64,000 nt of DNA from Gnetum montanum (lineage: Eukaryota > Streptophyta > Gnetopsida > Gnetales > Gnetaceae): contig MNCI01005876.1 of the NCBI GenBank assembly GCA_015680685.1, positions 244,175 through 308,174 on the forward strand. The letters are read 5' to 3'. Under the pieces are notes generated by a model. The model was not told where the DNA came from. It saw only the letters and a list, made by a program, of their open reading frames with translations, and made no database searches. Positions 1 through 10,975 of the stretch are shown here, one piece after another. Within the stretch, counting starts at the first letter, position 1. Each line of letters opens with the position of its first letter. The translations under genes and the position numbers were made by a program.

Positions 1-543
1 AGCCTAAGTGTGACAAGCAGCCGATTCCTTGACTAGCCGTACACATCTGTAGATGCTCGTAATCAAGTCGTACTTGTCCCACGTTCTAGGAGGAAAGGGT
101 GAGAGAATCTAATCACGATGAGTAGTCGATTCCTTGGCTAGCTGTACACGTTCGTCAATGCTCGTAACCAAGTCATACTGCTGCCACATTACTAGGAAAG
201 TAATAAATAACATTAAATAAACCTATCCATGCACTGCAAGGTTTATACACAAAGCTCATCTTTATTGCTGTACACAACTTGTGTTTAGGTATAAAGCTGC
301 TCGAATAAAGAACCGTTCACTTGGGGGAGTCCTACTGTGGGCACATGGAAAATATTCTATCTCTAGGGTGATCAATTCGCCAGAGCTTTGCTACTTTACG
401 CCTATGATTACAAATGAGGGGAGTGCTGCCTCTTATTTATAGATTTGGCGGCGGACCGCGATATCGCGTACGCGATATCACAGGAAATGACGCGATATCG
501 CAGGGGATGTGATATCGTGGCTTGTGTAATTTTTGTCTCATCA
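1..543 (-). mobile_element. Athila-like LTR, partial at window edge
   Basis: Read on the minus strand this begins TGATGAGAC at 543 and has the layout of the two LTRs at 14972-15806 and 24126-24978. It has GATATC motifs in U3, then TATAAATA (434-441), then an AATAAAGATGA-type segment and a TTTAATGTTA block. It runs off the left edge, so its 3' end and the rest of the element are not visible. It keeps many CpG pairs (GCGATATCGCG at about 460-500) that have decayed in the other two LTRs, so it is probably younger or less methylated. A segment of about 53 bases is duplicated with a 105-base period (22-74 and 127-179). It could be a solo LTR or the 5' LTR of an element to the left. Confidence 0.8.
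22..179. repeat. 105-base tandem duplication inside the LTR
   Basis: Positions 22-74 and 127-179 carry near-identical segments (CGATTCCTTG, CTAGC, GTACAC, ATGCTCGTAA, CAAGTC). The other two LTRs of this family show only one loosely related copy, so the duplication seems specific to this copy or subfamily. Confidence 0.7.
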
Positions 544-579
544 ATGTATTAATTATTTTTCTATGTGCTATGTTTGTAG

Positions 580-765
580 AAAAACATCAAGTTATGGCAG
601 TGCAAGCTACTATAAATGTAGAACAAAGATATGTAGAAGAGTTACTCCTAAAGTAACCTAAGGTTGAAGGGTTTTTCAATGTAGATATCAATGATCTAGA
701 CACCTTGTTCAGTGAGGCAGTGCTAAGTACATCCCCCATCATCATCCCAGAGGAGGAAGAGCTAG
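580..765 (+). pseudogene. Antisense-gene exon e, copy 1
   Basis: This 186-base block is flanked by a 3' splice site (TTTGTAG before 580) and a 5' splice site (CTAG/GTATGC at 765/766). It encodes an acidic segment (NVDINDLDTLF, PIIIPEEEELG). The homologous block in copy 4 is 188 bases (34077-33890, minus) with matching splice borders and a similar peptide (TLVIIDTLF, PPVIILDDLLG). Such agreement in exon edges between diverged copies supports a formerly spliced gene. An internal TAA marks decay. The function of this segment is unknown. Confidence 0.65.
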
Positions 766-852
766 GTATGCCCATGCCTTAATATTTTTTATATATATTA
801 TAGTTTAATTTTTATTTTCATCATAACCATTCGATGATTGTTATGCTTATAG

Positions 853-993
853 TAGTTCATGAGCCACTAGTGCAAGCACTTATTTATAAGTTTCATGTGA
901 AATCATGGGTGGAGACTCCAGACAAGGTAGAGTTCATGCATGGGTTGGCTAAAGACATCATCAACTAGTTGCAATAGATTACACTTGAGATAG
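853..993 (+). pseudogene. Antisense-gene exon f, copy 1
   Basis: The block lies between CTTATAG (851-852 is AG) and GAGATAG/GTAAGG. It encodes KSWVETPDKVEFMHGLAKDI. Copy 4 has the same exon at 33799-33662 on minus (KPWVEVLDKMKFMEGMIEDM), 138 bases, also ending at G/GTAAG. Both copies carry a premature stop just after the shared motif. No known domain was recognised. Confidence 0.65.
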
Positions 994-1107
994 GTAAGGA
1001 CTTTGTTTTATGTGCCTTAGTTGCTTGGCCATGTTGTAGGTTCTACTTATGTTATGGCTATCTTAGGTTATACATTATGTTTATAATTATATTTCATGCT
1101 TTTGTAG

Positions 1108-1490
1108 TGCTTTCTATGGAGTGGGACCCGAGTAGAGACATGGAGATTGACTTCTTGCCTAACCTTCCCTTTGATGTATCTAGTGTATCCTTAAAGTTAT
1201 TCGAGATTGCTACTAATCTAGCAAGGTTGTGTGCAAAAACTTCATGGGATCTAGAGAGGCCTAACAAATCCCTATGCAAGGAGGTTTTGGCCTTAAGGGA
1301 GAAGACTCAACAATAGGAGAAAACTATTAGAGATCTCCAAGACTACAAGGCCTTTGTAAAAGCCTAAGTGGCTAGCTCAAGAGAATTAGAGACTAGGAAG
1401 ATCACGTGGGCCCACTATTAGCATGTCATTTAGGAAAAAGTAGTAGCCTTACAAGAGATGGTGGAACAAAAAATGTATATGGATCTAATA
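1108..1490 (+). pseudogene. Antisense-gene exon g, copy 1, 3' truncated
   Basis: It follows a good acceptor (TTTTGTAG at 1100-1107) and begins LSMEWDPSRDMEIDFLPNLP. It then becomes helical and charged (KEVLALREK, EKTIRDLQDYKAFVKA, EKVVALQEMVEQKM), which suggests a coiled coil. Matches are found in copy 3 (10976-11687, plus) and copy 4 (about 33490-32670, minus). It ends abruptly near 1480-1490, where the sequence switches to gag on the other strand. That is the junction of the internal deletion of copy 1. Confidence 0.65.
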
Positions 1491-2667
1491 TCCCATACCA
1501 ATCTAGAGCCTTATCCTTAAGGGACATAAGGAAAAATCCTTAGTATCATATGTAACCAAGCTTGCAAAAAGAGGAAATTAGAATGGAAGGTGACTAGATG
1601 TCCTTGGGGTCCCCTTCACCATTGTATTTGGTGAAGTTTGCAATAGGAAAGCCTATGGAAAAAATTATTTGAGGTAACATAGGGCTTATAAAATCATCTT
1701 GGTAAAAGTCTAGAACCTTGACCATCTAAGTTGTATTGGCCTTGAGTTTTTGCAGCTCTTCGATAAGGTCTTGGATCATTTAGAAGGCTTGATCCAAGCC
1801 TAGGGGGCATCCTTGTGGGCTATGGTGTTTGTGTTGATGGTTGAGGAGGAAGTTGAGTGACCTAAGGTTGTACAATTAACATTGGCATAGAGGGAAGAGG
1901 TCATGTGACCATTGTTGTAGGTGGGTTAGACAAGGAGAAAGAGGTTTGAGTTAGGACTTGTGGTATGAAGGGAGAAAAGGGTGTTTGTGACCTTTGGGTT
2001 ATGTGGGATCCCACCTTGGGATCCACTATTATAGAGAAGAAATAAGTGGTGGTGATAACCACCAATGACAGCCAAGCTAATCATGGTTATTTGGCAAATG
2101 ACATAGATGAGAAGATGGGTGTGGTTTAGGGCACTAATTGTGCTTGATGTGCTACTATAACAAGTGTTTGCCAAAACATGGTTGGATAGATAGGAAATGA
2201 GGGTTGAGGGAATTGCCACATGGATGAAGGAGGAGAGACCAAGGTGGGTATGGTGGTTTGGAGAGCCAATTGTTGGAATAGAGTCCCAAGGAATTTTTTT
2301 GGTTTAGACTCCACCTTGAACTCATCTTGTTCTTCATGTTGGTTCTTAGATCTTGACTTCTCATCTTGCTTGTCCATCTTTGTTAGATGAGATAGAATAT
2401 TCATATGGGTGTTAGATAGTGGTATTTTATCATAAGGAGAAGGAATGTATTCCTTTTCATTGCGGTGAATGAGTTCGTATTCACACTTGGATTCTACCTC
2501 TACCTATGCAATGAGCAAGCCTACCTAGACCTTGAAAAAAATGAAATTATAATAGTTTTCATCTATGATTACAAAATTTGAGCTCCATCCTCTTAGCCTA
2601 AGTGACCATCAACTACCGTAGGGTCTTTAGGATCATATACCCTCATAGCATCTTGGTTAGATGCCAT
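1490..2667 (-). pseudogene. gag: gag N-terminal half, Tat-like copy 1
   Basis: Capsid precursor of a Ty3 element. It starts at an ATG at 2667 (minus), matching ATGGCATC at 28177 in copy 4. It shares with copy 4 the order start, His/Glu-rich segment and KPKKFL segment (2126-2404). It keeps the beginning of the Retrotrans_gag core (the KALDWY-type block near 1500), then breaks off. Several stops interrupt the frame. The neighbouring LTR lies upstream of it (2770-4812). Confidence 0.65.
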
Positions 2668-2769
2668 GTTAATTAGGTTGAGGGGCAAGATGATGGATCG
2701 GTTAAACAACATGTTTGCTAGTTTTAAAATGGCTTAGTAAATTTTTAAAAATTAATTTTTTAAACCAAA

Positions 2770-4812
2770 ATTCTATCAAGTGAAATTGTTTAAGATGCAA
2801 AATGAACATAGTTGGAAAATTGTGTAAACTACAACTATAGGTATGATGTAGGTTACAATGGTAGTGATTTGCACTACACTTGGAAAAGTGTGAAAGTTTT
2901 AAATGTTGTCAATACCAACTATGCTGGCTTTTCCAACAATGTATACTCTAGAGTGTGTGCAGTATACCACTATATTATCCAACAAACTATGCTAAGGTAG
3001 GTGATGGAAAATTGATTTTCATTTAGCAAAACCAAGCTAGGAGTTTTTTTCTTCTAAAAGGGGTGCATTGGTTTTGGAATTTTTATGTGAATTTTGGTAT
3101 TCACAATGACTATGCTAGAGTTCTGCAAATGACTACATTTGGTTTTCCACAAAATTTCACAATGGATGGATTTGGGTTTTCAATTGGGCTATGTTGGTTT
3201 CCAAGATATCCCAAATGTGGGTCTTGCAAGCTTCAGTGTGACTATGCTAGCCTTAGAAAGTCCAACAACTATTGTGAAATGGTGTAGAAACCCAAATCAC
3301 CCACAACAACTACACTGGATATTTAGTTATGGAAATTTGAATACTAGTGTTGGTTTTACAAGGTGTATGTTATTAGGTTTTGAAATTTGGAATGTGAAAA
3401 ACATGGTTTTGGAAAAGGTTTTTGAAATTTTTTTTTGGAAATTGGTTGGAAAAAGGTTCTGGAAAAGGTTTTTGAAAAATTTTCTAGAAAAATATTTTGG
3501 GATAAGAATTTGGGTAGAGGCCCTCCTTCTAGCTTTAGAAACTATAGTGCCTAAAAAACTCAATTGCTGGAAAACCAAAAAATTCTAGGTAAAAAAATTT
3601 AACTTTGGATCCCAAGGGCCTAAGAAAATAAAATCCAAAGCACTTCGGATGATCTTGTTGATCACCTAGGAACTTAAAAATTATAAATGAATGTAAGTAA
3701 ATTTTAAAGATTTGTAGATCTGAAACTAAAGAAAATGCAAAAAATGAACTTGTAATATTCAAATGATTAACTTGCATAGAAAAATAAATTGTCTATTTCA
3801 TTAATACAATGGAATTGCTAATAAAATAGAGTTCAAATTATGTACAAGTGTGTATGCCTAAAATGCACAAGAAGTTGCACTAATGAAGTCTGAAGTCTAT
3901 TAAAGCCAGTAGGTTGCGTTTTGCAATCAACCTCACAATCTAGGTGCTTCCAAGCTCCAACTTCTCAAACCCCTCTTTGGTTCTTTAGCTTAGATCTGAT
4001 GTGTTAACTAAAAAATGAAGGAAAAATGCTAGAATTTTTGCTATTGGAAATTGCACTAAGAGTCTCCAATGCTTAGCCAATTGTCAATTTCTAAAAAATT
4101 CTTGCAAATTCCAATGGTTATAAGTGCTTAAAGTTGAAAAAGTTGTAAAAATCCTTATAACCTGTTCAATAAGTTCAAAAGCTTTATATATAGGCCATAG
4201 AGTTGCTATTTTTTGGCTATAAATTTTTGCGATGATTGCTAACAAATTGGGATCATGTGTAAGTGTAATAGGTCTTCATCTTTAGCATAGTTTCCATTTA
4301 TGATAAGTTTTTGATATCCCTAAGCCACCAAGACCATGATGTTTACCATAAATAGTAAATGGATTTTTGTAACTACACTAGCCTTAGAGAGCTACATTGG
4401 CATTATTAAGCTATGTTGGCAACTGTGGTGAAAATGGGAACTCAAACACCACCAACACTAGCCTTGCAAATCCACGTTGGGGATTATTGGGAAAACAACA
4501 CCACCAATCTTGGGTGTAGGTGGTTCTAGCATAGTTGACACTGTACTCCCATAAAAAACTATGAAATGCCAAATTTGGTAGTTCAAAAGGAATTTTTAAC
4601 CTTCCTAAGCCAAAATATAGACATGATGCAACATTTTTCACTTGGGGTATGAGGCTATGTCAACTTATGAGGCATTTTTTCAGCTCTAAAATTTAAAGCA
4701 TGTGAAATTGCATCTCATGGATTACAATCTTTACATTTTACAATAAAATTTTAGCCTTGGGTTTAATGATGACGTTAAAAATAGCAACATAAGATTTCTT
4801 GGTGGTGTTTCA
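2770..4812 (-). mobile_element. LTR of Tat-like copy 1, about 2.0 kb
   Basis: The 5' edge on minus is TGAAACACCACC at 4812. It is homologous to TGAAAC(A/T) edges at 9162 (minus), 44922 (plus) and, as TAAAAGACC, 6630 (plus). The 3' edge is uncertain and lies near a shared block (CACTTGAT(A/G)GAATTTT) just before gag. Recurrent short phrases such as ACTACATTGG and CTAGCATAG give the LTR a degenerate repetitive texture. Open frames inside it, including one of 149 codons at 3139-3588, are not shared with the other LTR copies and are taken as chance. Confidence 0.65.
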
Positions 4813-4849
4813 CCTATACTATAGCCTCATTCACAATAACCAAATGATC

Positions 4850-5340
4850 TAATCCTTCTAGGGAACCATTTATCATCAAAGTACCACTAGCTATCACTTA
4901 GCCTCAAAACATAAAGTCTAAAACTCCCTTCATCATCAAGGTATCATTACCTCTAGCTCCTAAGAAGCCTTTTGTCTTATGTGTCTCACCTTTAGTAGTA
5001 ACAACATCACAATGCAAACAAAGCATTACCAACCCCCTAAGGCTAGGAAAACTTTTGTTATTGAGGTCCCTCCACTGTCCATAGGTAAACTTGTGATAAC
5101 CTATGACCAAAGCTTACCTATAGTGGAAACAACTCAATGATTAACAAGAGATCACCATATCAAAGAAAACAAAAACAACCTATTACCAAATCAAAAACTA
5201 AACCCGCTGAAGGTTCCCAACAACAAAAGGCCTAGAAGCAAGTTGACCCACCAAGATTAACTACACCCATGGATAAGGAGTCTAAGGCACACATGTTAAA
5301 ACATGAGCCAAAAACTCTAGGAAGAATGGAGGAAATTAAA
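4850..5340 (+). pseudogene. gag: gag-protease linker, Tat-like copy 2
   Basis: The translation contains repeated phrases of the type PFIIKV and PFVLCV. Copy 3 has the same (SFVIRV, PFVIRV at 13841-14104, minus), as does copy 4 (PFVIRVPLP at about 30380). A basic Lys/Pro/Gln-rich stretch follows, as in copy 4 at 30430-30720. This linker lies between the zinc-knuckle-like end of gag and the protease. Stops are present. The opposite-strand open frame at 4904-5110 is a shadow. Confidence 0.55.
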
Positions 5341-6100
5341 ACCACCAAGGTTGAAAGATCACATGCCAAGGGATATCTCAATGCTAAAATTTGAAGAACT
5401 TCAAAGTATACTCATAACTTATAAGCTAAATTTCATAAGTCAAGATCCAATCAAAGAAAAACCCATCACCCTAAAAAGCTCATCAAAGAAGAAGGAGCCA
5501 CGTGAACATGAAGCAAATAGTGAAGATAAACTAGCTCTCTTATCACAAAGACTTTAAAGACTACTATAATGAAAAAGGAACTTCAATCAAACTAGCATGA
5601 AAGGTAATGAAAGAGGTAAAAATTTTAAAAATTCAAATCTTGGTGCATTTTCCATAGAATTTTGGATTTATGGTGATAGAGGTCATGTGACATCCAAATG
5701 TCTAAGTATTATCAAGTTTCAAAAGAAGGATCCATCCAAAGCTAAAATGAAAAAGATAAAATTGTACTCAAGCTAGGATGAAAGACAAAGTTAGGAGGAA
5801 ACAGATGATACTACTATAGACTCACATCTCATTTACATGGCTCTTATACATGAAAATTCCATAGAGGATTTTCAAGAGTTCAAAGGTAATATTGGTGATA
5901 GATATAGTATGATCCATGAGAAAATTATTACCTTTTAAAATTTATGCAAAAATATGAGAAAAAGTATACATAGAAAGAAGGATGAAATTTCTAAACATTA
6001 TACTATTTTCTCCTCCTTAAAAATGAAACTCATAGATATAAAAATCAAGGTTCATTTGCTATCCCATTTTTTGAGAAGATGTATAGAGATCCAATAGGTA
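5340..6100 (+). pseudogene. gag: Ty1/copia gag fragment with zinc knuckle
   Basis: An open stretch of 68 codons (5351-5557) reads like the second half of a plant copia Gag. It has a KFEELQSILITYKLNF helix, then a Lys/Ser/Glu-rich hinge and a KLALLSQRL segment. About 35 codons on is YGDRGHVTSKC (about 5670-5703), the second half of a CCHC zinc knuckle whose first cysteines are lost. This family is unlike the Ty3 sequence around it, so it is probably an insertion into copy 2. Where it ends is unclear: sequence to 6600 stays Lys/Glu-rich but unassigned. Confidence 0.55.
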
Positions 6101-6629
6101 TATGATCTTGTGAAGATATGAAAATACCTCAATCAATGCACAATAAAAGGACCATGGATGAGCCATATCAAGATGACACTTATATGATATCACCTAAAAT
6201 ATTTAACAAACTAAGGTCTGAATATTAAATTTAAATTAGAGATACTACATACCTTTTTGTAAAATGTATGAACATGTATAAATGTATTTTCAATTATCCT
6301 TGGAAAAAAATAACATAGCTATATGATCTTGTAAAGAGAAGTTTAGAAGAAGTAATTTTTAGGGTAGAAAAGCTTGGAAAACCAATCAATAAGAGGAAGA
6401 GATTGCCACCATTGATATTGGAGGATCAAAACCTATGACTAGAAAAAACTATCAATCTTCTCATTAAAGGAAAAATAATCATGAAGAAATAACAACCTCA
6501 AATGATTTAGGAGATTCAAACAAAGAATTTGATGATAGAAAAGAAAAGGAATAGCATCCTAAGGGGGTACTCTATGATGAAGGACCTCATCTAAAACTTT
6601 AATAATCATGTCATTACTTAGGACCAAGC
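6101..6629. other. Unassigned AT-rich stretch
   Basis: No frame, repeat or RNA gene is recognisable. The composition is Lys/Glu-rich in one plus frame, so it may be the decayed continuation of the copia fragment. Confidence 0.4.
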
Positions 6630-7711
6630 TAAAAGACCACTAAAAAAATTCATGTTGCAACCTTTTCTCATTGTAACTTTCACTTAGGATTGGATTTTTA
6701 TTATAAAATATAAGATTTATACCCCATTATCTACAATCCCACATACTTGAGCTTTTGGAGCTACAAATTCCTTATAAGTTGTTATAGCCTCACTTCCAAA
6801 TTGGAAAAAGATGTATCATGTCCATATTTAAGCTTGGGAAGGCTGAAAATACCTAGGGAACTACCAAATTTGGTGTTTTCATGCATTTTACATTGATCAT
6901 AGCCATAACTACATTGGAACCACATACACCCAATGTTGGGATTGTTGAGTTTTAATTTTCCTAGCAACAGCTAGTGTAGTTGTTATAATTCAATTTCGTT
7001 CCACAAAGCCAATATTGGAGTGGTTAGGGATTTTTATTTTTCTAGCAATTTAAATATGGTTTATGGCACAAAGCTAGCATAGTCCCAGTAATGTCAACAT
7101 AACTCTTCAAGGCCAAAGTAGTTGGATAAAGCTATCATATTCTTCAAAAGTCCCTTTACTATTTATGGCACTCAGTATAGTTTTGATGGCTTCGATGAAT
7201 AAAACTTACTAGAAATGGGTAACTATATTGGAAAGATGGTTTTCCACAACTAAAAATTACCTTAATCTATCAACAATCATTATAGAAATTTCTAGAAACA
7301 TATTGGTAACCATATAGGCTATAAAAGCCAAATTTGAGCACATTGAAAAGGTTCAACAAAAAATTCTTTAATCAACAAAAATTTTCTTGGTTCCACATTT
7401 TGCAACCTTAAGCACTTAAAAATGTTTCACATTTATGAAGCTTTTGGAGCAATTTGGCAACTACCTAGGCATTGGAAACTCTCAGTGTAGTTTCATAATT
7501 CCAAAAGGTCAAACATCTCATTTACCCCTTGGTAACTAATGTTGCAAATCTAAGCTAAAAGCCATTAAGGAGTTTTACTAATCGAAGCTAGGAAGTATAT
7601 GGATCATGGGGTTGACTGCAAAACATAATGTAGAAACTCCCCATACATTCAAGCACATAATTTCTTCATATTTTTTAGGCCTTTATTTTTAATATTTTAT
7701 TATTATAATTA
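6630..7711 (+). mobile_element. LTR fragment of Tat-like copy 2 (5' 1.08 kb)
   Basis: It matches 44922-46030 base by base over long stretches (CCACATACACCCAA, CTTGTAAGTTGTTATAGCC-type blocks, TTTACTATTTATGG). It stops at about 7711, where the same LTR resumes in opposite orientation. Confidence 0.75.
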
Positions 7712-9162
7712 TTGGACCTTGAAAATTTGGTTGTTGCAATGGAAACTAGAGTATCCCAGGCACCAAAATAGTTTTAAGCTTGAATCCCAATGTTCTCTAG
7801 AAACAAGATTTAAGGCATCCTAGACAATCTAGCCAATCATCCAAGGACTTATAGAAGTGTAAAATGGAAATGTAAATGTAAACATACATGTAAATGAGAA
7901 TGAAAATGTGAACATAAAAAAAAATGAAAATAGCAATAGAAATTACAAATCTAGAATGGAAAAGGACATAGAAATGAAAATGTGAAATTAAATTAACATA
8001 ATAATGAACTACGATTTTATTAAAATGGAAAATAAAGTGGCTAGTTCATAAAGTATAGATTTTTTGCTAAGTACACAAGAAGTTCCTTCAAGGACCTTGA
8101 AGTTTGTTGGAGCTTATGATATGTAGTTGAAACTCCATGATCCAAATGCTTCCCAGCTCTAATTTCTAGCAGCTCTACATTAGTTTTCATTGAAATCAAC
8201 AATATTACCATAAATGATATTCCATATTTGGTGTCATGATACCAAGTTGAGAGTCTCTATGCCTAGCATAGATACCAACTTTTACAAAACGGGTTGCAAG
8301 GTTTCATGTCTCTTAGTTGCAAAGTACTTTTAGGCTATGGAATAAGTTATGAGGCTCTTATGCCAAAAACTAGTGGAATCAAAATAATGTGTCTATGTTG
8401 GTTTTATATAGGCATGGAATTTCTCTTTTTTTTTTGGCCTACACATCACTATCATGACTATTGATAGATTGATGTCAATTTTTAAGTTACAATCATTACA
8501 ATTTTCAACATGATTACCATTTATAGTAAATTTGGAATACACTATAGCTACCAAAGCCCATCCATTTACTATAAATAGTAAATAGATTTTTTTTGACTAT
8601 GTTAAAGTTGTTGGAAATTTTGAAAACTATGGAAAATATGAAAAATGCTAGAAAATGCTCAAAATCATCGAAAATGTTTCCTACTTTAGCCATGTTGCAA
8701 CTGCTAAAGACTTGGGGTGACTACACTCAACACTATTGGGAAAATGGAAATGGAGAATGCCACCAATTATAAAATGGAAAATTACAATAGTTCCAATGCT
8801 ACATCTTCATTGGGTTTTTGTGGTGACTACAATACTTTGGAAATGGAAAATTCCATCTACATTAGGGGGTAGATGGTTCCAACATAGTTGAGGCTATTCC
8901 CCTATGAAAACCCATGAAAATGCTAATTTTGGCCATTCCCAAGCATTTTTAGCTTTCCCAAGTGCAAATATAGACATGAGGTAAATTTTCCCACTTGGGA
9001 ACTGAGTTAATAGCAACTTCTAAGTTATTTTCTGGCCTCAAAAGTTTAAAGTATGCAAAATTGTAGTTTGTGGAATACAAATATTACATTTACAATAAAA
9101 TCTTACCTCAAGTTGAAAAATTCAGGTTACATTTTGCAACATGAATTTTTGATGATGTTTCA
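7712..9162 (-). mobile_element. 3' LTR of Tat-like copy 3, 1.45 kb, truncated
   Basis: It begins TGAAACATC at 9162 (minus), right after a polypurine tract. It aligns with 44922-46250 (plus strand) and 2770-4812 (minus), including the AAGTGTAAAATGGAAATGTAA-type segment at 7850-7880. Its far end at about 7712 is cut and abuts the plus-oriented LTR of copy 2. Confidence 0.75.
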
Positions 9163-9175
9163 TTGGCCCCTCTTT
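9163..9175 (-). promoter_or_regulatory. Polypurine tract of Tat-like copy 3
   Basis: On minus AAAGAGGGGCCAA lies directly before the LTR start TGAAAC. Copy 4 has the decayed equivalent AAAGAGCTATCAA at 44909-44921. It would prime plus-strand DNA synthesis. Confidence 0.6.
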
Positions 9176-10100
9176 GTTGATGTTTGGAGGATTAACCCAA
9201 AAGACATCAACAAAGAATACAGAATATCACTATACATCCATCACCAACATTCCCTCTTTGCACTTGGTTCAATATTGATAAACCATACCAAAGAGTGCTT
9301 ATGATGATAGGATAAAGTTATGATGAGGTAATAGAGGGTAAAGGTAGCATTTCACTATAAAAGGATGGTCATGAGGGCTAACAATGAATTTCAAATGTTT
9401 ATATCATTGTTACATTCATGGAAATGATATGTTAATCAATCAATGTGCTCTTGGAACTTCATCTTTTTGAAGTATTTGTTATGTGGTAATGCACTTGAGG
9501 AACCAACACCTCACTCCAAAGTTTCTTTGACCATTAGGATCCTCCCTCTGCATGTCTAGAGTCATTACTTTGACTTTTTGGGCTTCATAGACAATTTGGA
9601 TTCTTGGTAATTTTCGTTTCCATTTCTTTTGGGATGGAACCTTCATTGGATTTCATTACCAAGGTTAGTCTTTATTTGGTTTTCCCATTGAATGAGTTTT
9701 GTTACACTTAATGGACTTGATGGTGGAGCATGACAAAGGAGATGTCCAATGGCCACAATACATAAGTGTCAAACATAGGTCAACATTGTTACTCAGGTGT
9801 AAGGAAGGTTATGATCAAGCTACTAGGTTGAGCTCAAGGGATGCAATGGTAATGATGTGTGATAAGCACTCTTAGTATAGCAGTACAAACTCACCAAGTC
9901 ATGGTCATTGAGATTACATGATGATGTGCTACCATAATGAGTTGCATCTTCATGATGACTTTAGGCTTCATCATACAAGCACAAATCCAACAAAATAAGA
10001 AACCTAAACTAAAAAGTAATGTTTTTACAATACAATGCATAAGGCCATACAAGAATGATCAACAAACCAGGCTACCATAGATTACCAATGTTACATATTA
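9176..10100 (-). other. 3' noncoding part of Tat-like copy 3
   Basis: It aligns with 43900-44908 of copy 4, for example around ATGTTTGACACT, ATGCTCCACCAT(C/T)AAGTCCATT and GAGGTGTTGGTTCCTCAAG. It is unlikely to code: the two copies share no open frame here. Confidence 0.6.
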
Positions 10101-10965
10101 TCATAGTTCATCTATTATGCAAAAGAGGTTACTCAATCTTACTTGTTATTGGTTGTTGATGTCAAATATTGATCTTCAAAGGTTACATGTAATAGGGATT
10201 TATATAGAAATGATTGACTTAATTGGACAACACATTCCCATCCATGTTTACTATCCTAAAGGATTCATTGGAATAGGCCTTTGTGATCAAGAAAGGTCCT
10301 TTCTAGTTGGTTGATAATTTTTCTGCATGATTTTCGATCTCCTTGAGGAATAGGTCCCCTTCCTTAAGCTTCTGCTTATTTAGTTTATGGTGGTGTTAAT
10401 ATTTCTACCTCTCCTAGTACTACTTGACATGAGCATGCATTCATACCCATTGCTCCTCCACCAAGTTTAGGTCCATGATATGCAACTCCTAGTTCTATTC
10501 ATCATTGATGATGTTTGATAAGGCTACTTAGGGTGATGGCACCTATAGTTTAAGAGATAAAACAACTACAAAATCATAAACTAGGCTATATGGGATTACA
10601 TTGTTTATGGTCTAATAGCTTTTTTTATAAGCCCAAAGTGCATGGATAATTTTCTCATGCCACTTGTGTTTGCTATTACTCAACATATTTTAAAGGAAGT
10701 CAATGATGGCTTAAGTGCTTGCTTCATCCTATCCATTGGCTTGAGGGTAGTATAATGACAAAAAGAAATGCTTAATGCCTAGGTAATGATAGAAGTGATT
10801 TTTTTCTTGGATACTAAACTATGGTCCATTATCTATGACTAGGGTCATAGCTATGCCAAAATAGGCTACTATGTTATCAAGTATGAATCTACAAATTTAT
10901 TCAGATGTTATCTTACTTATTAGGATACCTTCAAATCACTTAGTGAAGTATTTAATTATATGAGG
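10100..10965 (-). pseudogene. pol: Integrase fragment, Tat-like copy 3
   Basis: C-terminal two thirds of a Ty3 integrase core. It aligns closely with 43080-43900 of copy 4. It includes the second catalytic Asp block (VIDNGP, about 10830) and the block bearing the catalytic Glu before a KAII-type helix (about 10700). It is cut upstream at about 10965, where the antisense gene begins, so the zinc-binding HHCC part and the first catalytic Asp are gone. Several stops are present. Confidence 0.75.
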
Positions 10966-10975
10966 ATTTCATTGG

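Larger units (their letters stand above)
544..4812 (-). mobile_element. Tat-like Ty3 element, copy 1, internally deleted
   Basis: On the minus strand the order is LTR (4812 to about 2770), gag N-terminal half (2667 to about 1490), then antisense-gene exons on the plus strand (1480 back to 580). Compared with copy 4, everything between mid-gag and the middle of the antisense gene's long exon is missing: the end of gag, the protease, the repeat spacer and the last antisense exons. The left side is cut at 543 by the Athila-like LTR. The copy is assigned to the family from LTR, gag and antisense-exon similarity to copies 3 and 4. Confidence 0.75.
4850..7711 (+). mobile_element. Tat-like Ty3 element, copy 2, fragment
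   Basis: A plus-strand remnant made of a gag-protease linker (4850-5340), a Ty1/copia gag intrusion (about 5340-6100), unassigned sequence, and the first 1.08 kb of the family LTR (6630-7711). Pol is missing. The LTR part ends where an inverted LTR of copy 3 begins. Confidence 0.55.

Noticed and set aside
3139-3588. 149-codon open frame on plus
   Set aside because: Inside an LTR and not conserved in the other LTR copies; biased composition (Phe/Trp/Lys repeats).
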